Below the pieces are notes generated by a model. The model saw only the letters and a list, made by a program, of their open reading frames with translations. It did not search any database and was not told the origin of the DNA. 5,031 nucleotides of DNA, taken from Acidobacteriaceae bacterium. GTDB lineage: Bacteria; Acidobacteriota; Terriglobia; Terriglobales; SbA1. Shown one piece after another: positions 1 through 5,031 of this stretch (the stretch's first letter is position 1; the number at the start of each line of letters is the position of its first letter). The stretch covers positions 1 through 5,031 of the forward strand of contig JAFAGX010000221.1 of the NCBI GenBank assembly GCA_019237515.1. The letters are read 5' to 3'. The position numbers and the translations under genes were made by a program.

Positions 1-508
1 TATCACCACCGTCGATGGCAAGCCCGTAAAAAACGGGGATGAGTTAGTTTCCGACATCGCGAGCCGGAAGCCCGGCAGCAAGGTTACGCTCGGGTTTACT
101 CGCAATGGCAAGAGTCAGGAAGCTACGGTAACCGTTGCCGATCGTGCGAAATTATTTGCCTCACGGCTTGGTGAAGAGGAAGAAGGCGGCGAGGAGGCCA
201 CACCGAAAGCCAGTAAATTGGGGCTCTCGGTCGGAGCAGTTACCAGCGATTATGCAGACCGTCTCGACATTCCCGCCGGCAAGGGCATCATTGTGCGCGA
301 CGTCAAACCTGGCTCTTTTGGCGATGATGTTGGCCTCACGCGCGGTGACGTAATCCTCGAAATCAACAAGCAGCCAGTGAATTCCGAGGACGAATTCAAC
401 CGGGTTGCCTCATCGTTAAAGAGCGGTCAGGACGTGGTATTCCTCGTGCGCCAGCGCGGGGCCGGCAGGCAAGACGGTACCATCTTTTTGGCCGGTACCC
501 TGCCGTAA
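1..508 (+). CDS. HtrA/DegP (Do-family) serine protease, C-terminal part with PDZ domains (5' truncated)
   Basis: This is the last 168 residues of a periplasmic trypsin-like protease/chaperone that degrades or holds misfolded envelope proteins. The reading frame enters from the left edge (first full codon at base 2), so the protease domain with its His-Asp-Ser triad lies outside the window. Residues 1-48 are the back half of PDZ1, with the typical ITTVDGKPVKNGDEL strand-helix followed by a PGSKVTL strand. A Glu/Gly-rich linker lies at about 57-66. Residues 72-168 form PDZ2: a GLSVGAV strand, then GKGIIVRDVKPGS, then GLTRGDVILEINKQPV, the usual PDZ signature of this family. Two PDZ domains match DegP/DegQ rather than the one-PDZ DegS. 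The gene ends at TAA and is followed by a strong hairpin terminator, so it is the last gene of its transcript. The family call is firm; the exact paralogue cannot be decided from this part. Confidence 0.93.
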   Translation, partial: ITTVDGKPVKNGDELVSDIASRKPGSKVTLGFTRNGKSQEATVTVADRAKLFASRLGEEEEGGEEATPKASKLGLSVGAVTSDYADRLDIPAGKGIIVRDVKPGSFGDDVGLTRGDVILEINKQPVNSEDEFNRVASSLKSGQDVVFLVRQRGAGRQDGTIFLAGTLP

Positions 509-522
509 GTGGCTTGTACCTT

Positions 523-577
523 AGAGACTGGCATCAGGGCTTGGAAATCGCGATGATAGCCCTTGCCAGTCTCTTTT
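523..577 (+). terminator. Rho-independent-like terminator after the htrA-type gene
   Basis: There is a perfect 11-bp inverted repeat, AGAGACTGGCA (523-533) against TGCCAGTCTCT (564-574). It continues inward after a 2-nt bulge (TC) as AGGGC (536-540) against GCCCT (559-563). The 18-nt loop contains the small palindrome ATCGCGAT (547-554). The stem runs straight into TTTTATT (574-580). It starts 14 bases after the htrA-type stop codon, as expected for an intrinsic terminator. Its position also argues against upstream starts for the next gene that fall inside the stem-loop. Confidence 0.85.
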
Positions 578-581
578 ATTC

Positions 582-588
582 AAGGTGG
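582..588 (+). promoter_or_regulatory. Ribosome binding site that decides the GTG start at 595
   Basis: AAGGTGG lies six bases before GTG 595. The other in-frame starts, TTG 514 and ATG 553, sit before or inside the terminator hairpin and lack such a site. Starting at 595 also gives a clean signal peptide. Confidence 0.65.
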
Positions 589-594
589 AATCGG

Positions 595-1089
595 GTGGAC
601 TCGGACGCAAGAAGGATCGTGATTGCAGCCTGCTCTCTGTTGCTGGCAGCTACGCTTGCGCGCGCCACTGATACTTCAAAGCAGCAAATCACCACTCCTA
701 CGACTGGCCAGCCCACGGTTAAAAGCACCAGTCATAAGAAGAGCACACATCGAAAGTCCCGCAGAAGCTCTCGCCGGGGCCAGCAGCGAATTGATCACGA
801 TCGCGCTTTGCAGATTCAACAGGCCCTCATTCGAGAACACTACCTAAACGGCAAGGCATCGGGTGTGTGGGACAACGCCACCCAAGCTGCGATGCAGAAG
901 TATCAAGCCGATAACGGCTGGCAAAGCAAGACCACACCAGATTCGCGGGCACTCATCAAACTCGGTCTTGGGCCGAACAATGAGCATTTACTCAACCCAG
1001 AGAGTGCAATGACTTCGCAACCACAAGCACATTCGACGACTGCACCTTCCCCCTCGGCTGACGCGGCCACCGCACGGCCGCAGAACTGA
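595..1089 (+). CDS. Secreted peptidoglycan-binding domain (PF01471-like) protein
   Basis: This 164-residue exported protein probably associates with the cell wall. Residues 1-24 form a signal peptide: an Asp/Arg n-region with RR at 6-7, a hydrophobic core IVIAACSLLLAA, and a likely cut after ALA-like L-A-R-A at 24. Residues 47-65 are strongly basic (HKKSTHRKSRRSSRRGQQR). Residues about 69-125 resemble a peptidoglycan-binding-domain-1 helix bundle: RALQIQQALIREHYL, then G-x-W-D-x-x-T-x-x-A-M-x-x-Y-Q (90-104), then NGW and a closing DSRALIKLGLG. The tail after 127 is Ser/Thr/Ala/Pro-rich and looks disordered. No catalytic domain is present, so it is a binder rather than a hydrolase. The GTG start follows an AAGGTGG site; an ATG at 553 would place the start inside the upstream terminator and lengthen the n-region. 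It is transcribed toward the next gene pair, which lies on the opposite strand. Family call fairly sure, biological role unknown. Confidence 0.82.
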   Translation: MDSDARRIVIAACSLLLAATLARATDTSKQQITTPTTGQPTVKSTSHKKSTHRKSRRSSRRGQQRIDHDRALQIQQALIREHYLNGKASGVWDNATQAAMQKYQADNGWQSKTTPDSRALIKLGLGPNNEHLLNPESAMTSQPQAHSTTAPSPSADAATARPQN

Positions 1090-1117
1090 CCGCAACTTCC
1101 TATTTCGATTATCACTG

Positions 1118-1351
1118 TTAGCGAATGCGGGTTAGGGCTTCGTCCACGGCCCCGGGCTCGGGCTTGCACTCATGCTTCTCAAAATCCTGCGTAAGCTGCT
1201 GCCTGGCTTTTTCGCTGTCGAGAAGAAATTCCTGTCGGGTTCGAAACGTCAGACGGCACACGTCACAATACGCTACACTCGGCGTGTCCCCAATGAATCT
1301 GACAATCTGAAGGTTCCGCTCTGCCATAGTGCCATTGTAGCGGACGAACAT
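1118..1351 (-). CDS. Small hypothetical protein with CxxC...HxC metal-site pattern
   Basis: This is a 77-residue soluble protein of unknown function. Counting from the first ATG (1351) it carries Y-C-D-V-C (C29, C32) and, 27 residues after the second Cys, H60-E-C62, a CCHC set that could bind one zinc ion. The middle (EFLLDSEKARQQLTQDFEKH) is helical and charged. No signal peptide or membrane segment is visible, so it is probably cytoplasmic. A second in-frame ATG at 1327 would give a 69-residue protein starting MAERNLQIVR, which I consider at least as plausible. Neither start has a clear Shine-Dalgarno site; only a purine run AGAAGAAG lies 11 bases before ATG 1351. It follows the M48-like gene on the same strand after 50 bases, so they may be co-transcribed. 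Similar short CxxC proteins are, from memory, common in Acidobacteria. That it is a gene is likely; its function is not inferable. Confidence 0.7.
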   Translation of the reverse strand: MFVRYNGTMAERNLQIVRFIGDTPSVAYCDVCRLTFRTRQEFLLDSEKARQQLTQDFEKHECKPEPGAVDEALTRIR

Positions 1352-1401
1352 TGCTGTAAGCGCTTCTTCTGCTCATGCCCGGTCTCGACAACCGCGTGAA
1401 C

Positions 1402-1977
1402 TCACTGCAGAACTTCAAGCCGCCGTTTTGCGTCCCAGTTCTGGCCTTCGGTGAGTACCAGTACCCGTTCCAAGAAGGCCTGGACGGGCCGCCTTCCGAG
1501 GGTTCGCGCCGCCAGGGCGTCAGCATCGGCTTCGGTCTGGGGATTGCGGACGATGTAGTCGTTGCATCCCCGTACCGCTTTGTCGCTTACCAGGTGCGCC
1601 ATCTCGTGGCCCATGAAGCCTTTCAGCGAAACTTTGTCAAATAATTCGATCGCCTGCTGCCCCACCACAATCTTGCCTCGTCCATCTACGGCACTGCTGC
1701 CAGCGATATAAGCCATGTTCAGACTTCCAGGAAAGATATAGATGTGCGGAATTGCCCGGCGATACGCCCGCGCGGTTTCGGTCAACACCTCGTAACCCTT
1801 GCCGGAGAAAACTTCGTGGGCATCCATTTCACGCAGCATTTCGGTTTCGCACGTGGCTTGCGCCTGCATTTTGAATTGCGAGGTGAGGCTGGTTGCATTC
1901 ACAGTATCTCGCGAGGCGAGGATCATTACCAAAAGTGTGATCCCCGCAAGTATTCTTCCCGCCGATGCAACCGACAT
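1402..1977 (-). CDS. Secreted minimal M48-like zinc metallopeptidase
   Basis: This 191-residue protein is predicted to be exported and to hydrolyse peptide bonds using a zinc ion. Residues 1-28 form a signal peptide: Arg at 8, hydrophobic core ILAGITLLVMILA, and a likely cut after V-N-A. The active site is H-E-M-A-H at 124-128, preceded by the amphipathic stretch ELFDKVSLKGFMG. The third zinc ligand is probably E149 in TEADADALAARTLG, which fits the M48 pattern E-x3-D followed by a small helix. Upstream, AYIAGSSAVDGRGKIVVG (90-106) corresponds to the substrate-strand region of M48 enzymes. C43 and C138 could form a disulfide in the exported protein. Unlike HtpX or Ste24/CAAX proteases it has no membrane helices, and it lacks the TPR repeats of BepA/YfgC. 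ATG 1977 has a strong GGAGGAGG site five bases upstream. Peptidase family is likely; substrate unknown. Confidence 0.82.
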   Translation of the reverse strand: MSVASAGRILAGITLLVMILASRDTVNATSLTSQFKMQAQATCETEMLREMDAHEVFSGKGYEVLTETARAYRRAIPHIYIFPGSLNMAYIAGSSAVDGRGKIVVGQQAIELFDKVSLKGFMGHEMAHLVSDKAVRGCNDYIVRNPQTEADADALAARTLGRRPVQAFLERVLVLTEGQNWDAKRRLEVLQ

Positions 1978-1982
1978 GCACG

Positions 1983-1990
1983 CCTCCTCC
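1983..1990 (-). promoter_or_regulatory. Strong ribosome binding site of the M48-like gene
   Basis: Read on the minus strand this is GGAGGAGG, five bases before ATG 1977. It fixes the start that gives the signal peptide and is the best Shine-Dalgarno match in the window. Confidence 0.8.
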
Positions 1991-2105
1991 AGGCAACAGC
2001 TCGCGCCGCTCTGTCCGCCTGTTATCTGTGCACGCGAAGGACAACTGACAAAGACCGCCGCGATGTTGATGCCAAAAGACTTAGGAAGAGGCCCGTATTG
2101 CTGGC

Positions 2106-2134
2106 GTGACTTCTCGAGGGCAAATGCCCGTCAC
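2106..2134. other. Inverted repeat in the divergent intergenic region
   Basis: GTGAC (2106-2110) pairs with GTCAC (2130-2134), and inside it GGGC (2118-2121) pairs with GCCC (2126-2129) around an AAAT loop. A seven-base bulge, TTCTCGA, sits on the left arm. It lies 54 bases before rmlD in the 211-base gap between two divergent genes. It could be an operator or leader hairpin, or chance. I see no clear promoter or small gene elsewhere in this gap. Confidence 0.3.
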
Positions 2135-2188
2135 TAGGCAGTTTGCAACTCCTGATCTCCACTGGGTTATGTGGGAAACTAGTTTTGC

Positions 2189-3052
2189 ATGCGAATCACA
2201 ATCTTCGGCGCGACGGGTCTGCTTGGCAAAGCGTTATTGCGGGAATGGAAAGCGGATGAGGTCGTTGGCCTCGGTTCCAAGGACATCGATATTCGAGACA
2301 TTGAACGGGTTCGCCGAGTAGTCGCAAGCACTTGGCCCGAATGGATAATCAACGCCGCCGCCTATACCGATGTTGACGGATGCGAAAGCAATCAGGAGTT
2401 GGCATTTGCGGTGAATTGGCACGGCGCTGTCAATGTGGCAAAAGTCTCCAAAGAATCTGGTGCACGGCTTTTATTTATCAGCACAGACTATGTGTTTGAC
2501 GGCCTCAGTGCCACACCTTACGAAACCGATCACCCCCGCGCCCCACGCAGTGTGTATGGCAGATCCAAAGCACAGGCAGAAGAAGAGATCACTCGCATCT
2601 CTCCCGACGCATGCATCGTCCGCACGTCGTGGCTGTTCGGAATAGGCGGAAAATGCTTTCCCGATACGATTCTCAAGCTTGCATCTTCACGATCAGCAAT
2701 TGATGTGGTCGATGACCAGCGTGGAAGGCCAACTCATGCGCCTGATCTGGCGCGTGCGATTGTTGCGCTCTGCCATGCGGACGCCAAAGGCATCGTGCAT
2801 GCCACAAATTCAGGTGACTGCACCTGGTTCGAATTCGCGCGCGAGATCGTGCGCTCAGCAGGTCTTAACACTGAGGTCCGTCCGACTACCAGTGACAAAT
2901 TCGTCCGGCCAGCCGAACGTCCTAAATATTCGGTTTTGTCGCCTGCTAGCCTCAACCGCTACGGCATAGTTATGCCTCACTGGAAAGATGCCCTGAGGGA
3001 CTACATGTCGCAACGCAGTGCTAATCAACCAGCCTCCAGTACCTCAAGATAG
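2189..3052 (+). CDS. rfbD: dTDP-4-dehydrorhamnose reductase (RmlD-type, extended SDR)
   Basis: This cytoplasmic enzyme uses NAD(P)H to reduce dTDP-4-dehydro-L-rhamnose to dTDP-L-rhamnose, the last step of dTDP-rhamnose synthesis for surface polysaccharides. The 287 residues match the usual family length. Residues 7-13 (GATGLLG) are the Rossmann nucleotide-binding loop. NAAAYTDVDGCE (55-66) and STDYVFDG (98-105) are RmlD hallmarks. Y123-G-R-S-K127 is the catalytic Tyr-x3-Lys, with T99 as the probable third residue. VRTSWLFG (144-151) and the RPxxRPxYS-like stretch (240-248, RPAERPKYS) also fit. ATG 2189 is the first possible start because an in-frame TAG lies at 2180-2182, and the Rossmann motif leaves no room for a later start. 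Its Shine-Dalgarno site is poor (GGGAA, 11 bases away). None of rmlA, rmlB or rmlC is in the window, so a related UDP/GDP-sugar reductase cannot be fully excluded. Confidence 0.88.
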   Translation: MRITIFGATGLLGKALLREWKADEVVGLGSKDIDIRDIERVRRVVASTWPEWIINAAAYTDVDGCESNQELAFAVNWHGAVNVAKVSKESGARLLFISTDYVFDGLSATPYETDHPRAPRSVYGRSKAQAEEEITRISPDACIVRTSWLFGIGGKCFPDTILKLASSRSAIDVVDDQRGRPTHAPDLARAIVALCHADAKGIVHATNSGDCTWFEFAREIVRSAGLNTEVRPTTSDKFVRPAERPKYSVLSPASLNRYGIVMPHWKDALRDYMSQRSANQPASSTSR

Positions 3053-3105
3053 TCCGAACGCCCGGCCCAGAACCGATTTCGCTGATCCAGCATTCCCGAC
3101 CGGTG

Positions 3106-3111
3106 TAAAAT
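3106..3111 (+). promoter_or_regulatory. Candidate -10 box of the DUF4412-like gene
   Basis: TAAAAT matches the sigma-70 -10 consensus at five of six positions and lies 65 bases before ATG 3177, in the gap after rmlD. A TG precedes it directly. No good -35 box is found 16-18 bases upstream. It would place the transcript start near 3118, just before the leader hairpin at 3124-3150. Confidence 0.35.
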
Positions 3112-3123
3112 CATTCGTTTCTT

Positions 3124-3150
3124 GCAGGCCAAAGCAGGAGAAGGCCTTGC
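3124..3150 (+). other. Leader hairpin with an SD-like loop
   Basis: GCAGGCC (3124-3130) pairs with GGCCTTGC (3143-3150), giving seven base pairs with one bulged T (3148). The 12-base loop AAAGCAGGAGAA contains AGGAG (3136-3140). In-frame TTG 3147 lies in the right arm, six bases after that AGGAG. The element stands 13 bases before the AGGGGG site used for ATG 3177. It could modulate translation or protect the 5' end of the transcript; no known riboswitch class is recognised. Confidence 0.35.
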
Positions 3151-3163
3151 GAGACATCTACCC

Positions 3164-3169
3164 AGGGGG
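3164..3169 (+). promoter_or_regulatory. Ribosome binding site for ATG 3177
   Basis: AGGGGG lies seven bases before ATG 3177. This supports that start over the open frame's first codon at 3018, which lies inside rmlD. Confidence 0.65.
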
Positions 3170-3176
3170 ATTCACT

Positions 3177-4310
3177 ATGCAGTTGCGGAGATGTTTGCTG
3201 ATTGCACTCGCTGTAGCTGTTCCAACCGCAAGTTTCGCTGATTTCCGTTACGACGAGACCACCAAAATCACTGGTGGTTCTCTCGTTAGCATGACAAAAC
3301 TTATGGGCGCTTTCAGCAAGAATGCACGCCAGATCACCGACCCGGTCAATAGCACCATCCTTGTGAAAGGAAACAGGAAAGCCCATATCACGAAAGACAG
3401 CACCGAGATCATTGATCTTGACCACGAAACCATCACAAACATCGATCACGTAAAAAAACAGTATTCGGTGACCACGTTTCAGGAAATGAAAGCAGCTATG
3501 GAGGAGGCGGCCAAGAAGGCACAGCAACAGCAAGCGCAGCCGCAAGCTCCACAACAAGCGACTCCACCTCCGAGCGGTCCACCACCGGAGATGCACTTCA
3601 AAGTAAGCGTGAACAACACCGGTCTCAGCAAACCGGTCGCGGGTCTCAGTGCCAAACAGACAATCTTGAAAATGTCCCTCGAGGCAAAAGACAAGCAGTC
3701 AGGACAAAGCGGCAACATGGCAATGAACAACGATATGTGGATGGTGCCAGAAATTCCCGGCTACAGTGAGATCCACGACTTCGATGAACGCATGGCCGCA
3801 AAAATGGAAAGGGGCTACAGTGATGCGATGCCTGCATTGATGACACCTCAGACACTTCAGGCGCAGCCCGGAATGTTTACGGGCATGTCTGACATGGCGA
3901 AAGAAATGTCGAAGCTGCACGGAGTTCCGGTGTCGCAGGTCATGCGCATGGGGTCCACGACTGACGGCAGTTTCCTGCCCGCGGATTCTGAGGCCGCGTT
4001 GCCACAATCCAATGGCCCAAATGTCGGCCAAGCCGCTTCGAGTGCAGCCACTGACGCAGCCACATCAACTGCAGAGAATAAAATCACGAGCAAAATGGGC
4101 CTGCCAAGTTTTGGTGGCTTCGGCGGATTTCACAAAAAGAAAGATCAACAGCAAGCAGCTCAGCAACCGCCGGCTCAAACTTGGGCGGTCCTCATGGAGA
4201 CAAGCATTGAAATGACGAATTTCTCGTCCGCTTCGATCGACCCTGCGCTGTTCAACGTTCCGTCGGGATACACCAAAGTCCCTTCGGAGTACCAGAAAGC
4301 GCATCAGTAG
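3177..4310 (+). CDS. Secreted DUF4412-like protein of unknown function, Gln/Pro- and Met-rich
   Basis: This 377-residue exported protein has no recognised enzymatic motif. Residues 1-21 form a signal peptide (MQLRR, core CLLIALAVAVPTA, cut after S-F-A). Residues 22-100 resemble the first half of DUF4412-type beta-sheet proteins: an ITGGSLVSMTKLMG strand, ILVKGNRKAHITKDSTEIIDLDHETI, and KKQYSVTTFQEM. A helical then Gln/Pro-rich spacer at 102-137 includes QQQQ and PPP. Residues 138-200 return to strands ending in DMWMVPEIPGYSEI, again typical of that fold. Residues 201-260 are helical and Met-rich, and 265-334 look disordered (Ala/Ser/Thr, a Gly-Phe patch at 312-318, and QQQ). The C-terminus (TWAVLMETSIEMTNFSS, then DPALFNVPSGYTKVP) is the closing beta strand and 'P-x-GY' tail of the family. 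It starts a separate transcript after rmlD. An alternative TTG start at 3147 would add ten residues but spoil the signal peptide. Domain assignment is from memory of the pattern; role unknown. Confidence 0.8.
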   Translation: MQLRRCLLIALAVAVPTASFADFRYDETTKITGGSLVSMTKLMGAFSKNARQITDPVNSTILVKGNRKAHITKDSTEIIDLDHETITNIDHVKKQYSVTTFQEMKAAMEEAAKKAQQQQAQPQAPQQATPPPSGPPPEMHFKVSVNNTGLSKPVAGLSAKQTILKMSLEAKDKQSGQSGNMAMNNDMWMVPEIPGYSEIHDFDERMAAKMERGYSDAMPALMTPQTLQAQPGMFTGMSDMAKEMSKLHGVPVSQVMRMGSTTDGSFLPADSEAALPQSNGPNVGQAASSAATDAATSTAENKITSKMGLPSFGGFGGFHKKKDQQQAAQQPPAQTWAVLMETSIEMTNFSSASIDPALFNVPSGYTKVPSEYQKAHQ

Positions 4311-4328
4311 TGATCCTGCCTGCGTGAA

Positions 4329-4346
4329 CCTCTGTGTCCTCTGTGG
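4329..4346 (+). repeat. Tandem 9-bp repeat, possible dispersed intergenic element
   Basis: CCTCTGTGT (4329-4337) is followed directly by CCTCTGTGG (4338-4346), differing only at the last base. It lies in the 82-base gap between two convergent genes. On the minus strand it reads AACCACAGAGGACACAGAGG (4329-4348), a motif I recall as scattered between genes in many bacterial genomes. Only one locus is visible here, so dispersion is not shown. Confidence 0.5.
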
Positions 4347-4372
4347 TTGATCTGCTCGGAAGCCAACCACAG
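4341..4372. terminator. Hairpin between convergent genes, possible bidirectional terminator
   Basis: CTGTGGTTG (4341-4349) and CAACCACAG (4364-4372) form a perfect 9-bp stem with a 14-base loop. It lies 30 bases after the DUF4412-like stop and 20 bases after the comM-type stop on the other strand, a typical place for shared termination. No T-run follows on either strand, so intrinsic termination would be weak. The left arm overlaps the tandem repeat. Confidence 0.4.
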
Positions 4373-4392
4373 TGGGGAATGCAGACCGGACA

Positions 4393-5031
4393 TCACGCCC
4401 AGAAGGTGCGATCCAAAGTCCGGTACTGAATCGCTTCGGCGATGTGTTTAGGCTGGAGCGCGACTTCTCCTTCGAGATCCGCGATGGTACGCGCGACTTT
4501 CAAAATGCGGTCATGGGCGCGGGCGGTGAGTCCTTGTTGCACCATGGCTCGTTCGAGCAGGCGCTCGCAGTCGGCCGAAAGTTCGCAGAACGCTCGAATA
4601 TGCCGCGGAGCCATCTGCGCGTTGCAATAGAGCTTGTCACGCGGGGAAGCTGCGAATCGCTTTAACTGGAAGCCTCGCGCCCGCATCACCCTGGTCCGGA
4701 TCGCGGCGGAACCCTCCGGCTCAACTCCCGAGCGCATTTCCTTATAGTTCACCGCCGGGACGTCGATATGTATGTCAATCCGATCGAGCAGCGGCCCGGA
4801 AATTTTTGACATATAGCGTTGAATCATGGGCGGCGAGCAGTGGCACTCGCGCGTGCGGTCGTTGAAGTAACCGCATGGACACGGATTCATGGCGGCCGCC
4901 AGCATGAATCGCGCAGGAAACGTCAGCGACATCGCAGCTCGCGCAATACAGACCGTTCCGTCTTCCAGTGGCTGGCGCATGACCTCGAGCACATTCCGCG
5001 GGAATTCTGGCAATTCATCCAGGAATAGGAC
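4393..5031 (-). CDS. comM: YifB/ComM-type Mg-chelatase-like AAA+ ATPase, C-terminal part (5' truncated by window edge)
   Basis: This is the last 212 residues of a roughly 500-residue AAA+ ATPase. The ComM member acts as a DNA helicase/branch-migration factor in natural transformation; many YifB homologues remain uncharacterised. The frame is open to the right edge and begins inside the Walker B motif: V-L-F-L-D-E (1-6), followed by [19 protein letters not shown]. Next come [16 protein letters not shown] (41-56, C51 and C53) and C63-x-C65, a probable zinc site typical of the family. [15 protein letters not shown] (78-92) follows. Residues 165-186 ([20 protein letters not shown]) form the sensor-2 helix of the Mg-chelatase C-terminal domain, and the end [12 protein letters not shown] is the family's usual terminus. 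It converges on the DUF4412-like gene with 82 bases between. The Walker A motif and N-terminal LonC-like domain are outside the window. Family certain; a role in DNA uptake is inferred. Confidence 0.94.
   Translation of the reverse strand, partial: VLFLDELPEFPRNVLEVMRQPLEDGTVCIARAAMSLTFPARFMLAAAMNPCPCGYFNDRTRECHCSPPMIQRYMSKISGPLLDRIDIHIDVPAVNYKEMRSGVEPEGSAAIRTRVMRARGFQLKRFAASPRDKLYCNAQMAPRHIRAFCELSADCERLLERAMVQQGLTARAHDRILKVARTIADLEGEVALQPKHIAEAIQYRTLDRTFWA

Noticed and set aside
1063..1081. GCGGCC...GGCCGC hairpin at the end of the peptidoglycan-binding gene
   Set aside because: The six-base-pair stem lies within the last codons of the gene, has no T-run on either strand, and is expected by chance in Ala/Arg-rich coding sequence.
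1744..2137. Plus-strand open frames over the M48-like gene and its upstream region
   Set aside because: They are antisense to a gene with a clear active site, signal peptide and strong ribosome site, and their translations show no domain character.
2106..2321. Open frame starting GTG 2106 across the rmlD start
   Set aside because: Most of it is an out-of-frame reading of rmlD, and its first 28 codons show no motif or ribosome site.
3018..3176. N-terminal extension of the DUF4412-like gene
   Set aside because: It overlaps the end of rmlD, has no homologous look, and would bury the signal peptide that begins at ATG 3177.
3111..3596. 161-codon minus-strand open frame
   Set aside because: It lies antisense to the DUF4412-like gene, is rich in Leu/Arg/Trp runs produced by reading Gln/Pro codons backwards, and has no ribosome site or recognisable domain.
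4372..4665. 97-codon plus-strand open frame
   Set aside because: It is antisense to the conserved C-terminal domain of the comM-type gene and has no ribosome site.
5011..5013. TTG 5013 as the start of the comM-type gene
   Set aside because: The frame continues through V-L-F-L-D-E to the window edge, so the gene is cut by the edge and this codon is an internal Leu.
1..5031. Search for CRISPR array, insertion sequence ends, tRNA, toxin-antitoxin or defence genes
   Set aside because: No regularly spaced repeats, transposase motifs, cloverleaf-forming stretch or defence-type domains were seen. The window is ordinary chromosomal gene content.

Overview
The window looks like a bacterial chromosome segment of moderate to fairly high G+C, most likely from an acidobacterium (Terriglobia/Koribacter-like). 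That assignment is an inference. It rests on the gene types: a two-PDZ HtrA protease, secreted Ala/Gln/Pro-rich lipoprotein-sorting-like proteins, and a very small CxxC/HxC protein of a kind I associate with that phylum. No rRNA, tRNA or marker gene is present to confirm it.

Layout: (1) 1-508 (+) is the 3' end of a DegP/HtrA (Do-family) periplasmic serine protease, covering part of PDZ1 and all of PDZ2. A strong hairpin terminator (523-577) follows. (2) 595-1089 (+) is a small secreted protein with a peptidoglycan-binding domain. Its GTG start is set by a Shine-Dalgarno site just after that terminator. (3) 1977-1118 (-) holds two genes that may be co-transcribed: a minimal secreted M48-type zinc metalloprotease (1402-1977), then a 77-residue protein with a CCHC metal-site pattern (1118-1351). 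(4) 1978-2188 is a divergent intergenic region. (5) 2189-3052 (+) is an RmlD-type dTDP-4-dehydrorhamnose reductase with no other rhamnose genes in view. (6) 3177-4310 (+) is a secreted DUF4412-like protein of unknown role, with its own leader containing a candidate -10 box and a hairpin. (7) 4311-4392 is a short convergent gap with a tandem CCTCTGTG repeat and a hairpin. (8) 5031-4393 (-) is the C-terminal part of a YifB/ComM-type AAA+ ATPase, cut by the window edge at its Walker B motif.

Four of the seven genes encode exported or envelope proteins (HtrA, the peptidoglycan-binding protein, the M48-like protease and the DUF4412-like protein), and RmlD makes a surface-sugar precursor. The segment therefore reads as ordinary envelope and housekeeping genome, with alternating strands and several independent transcription units rather than one operon. 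I found no phage, transposon, CRISPR, toxin-antitoxin or defence system. The items most worth a second look are the SD-bearing leader hairpin before the DUF4412-like gene, the dispersed-repeat-like motif before comM, and the minimal M48 protease with its CCHC neighbour.
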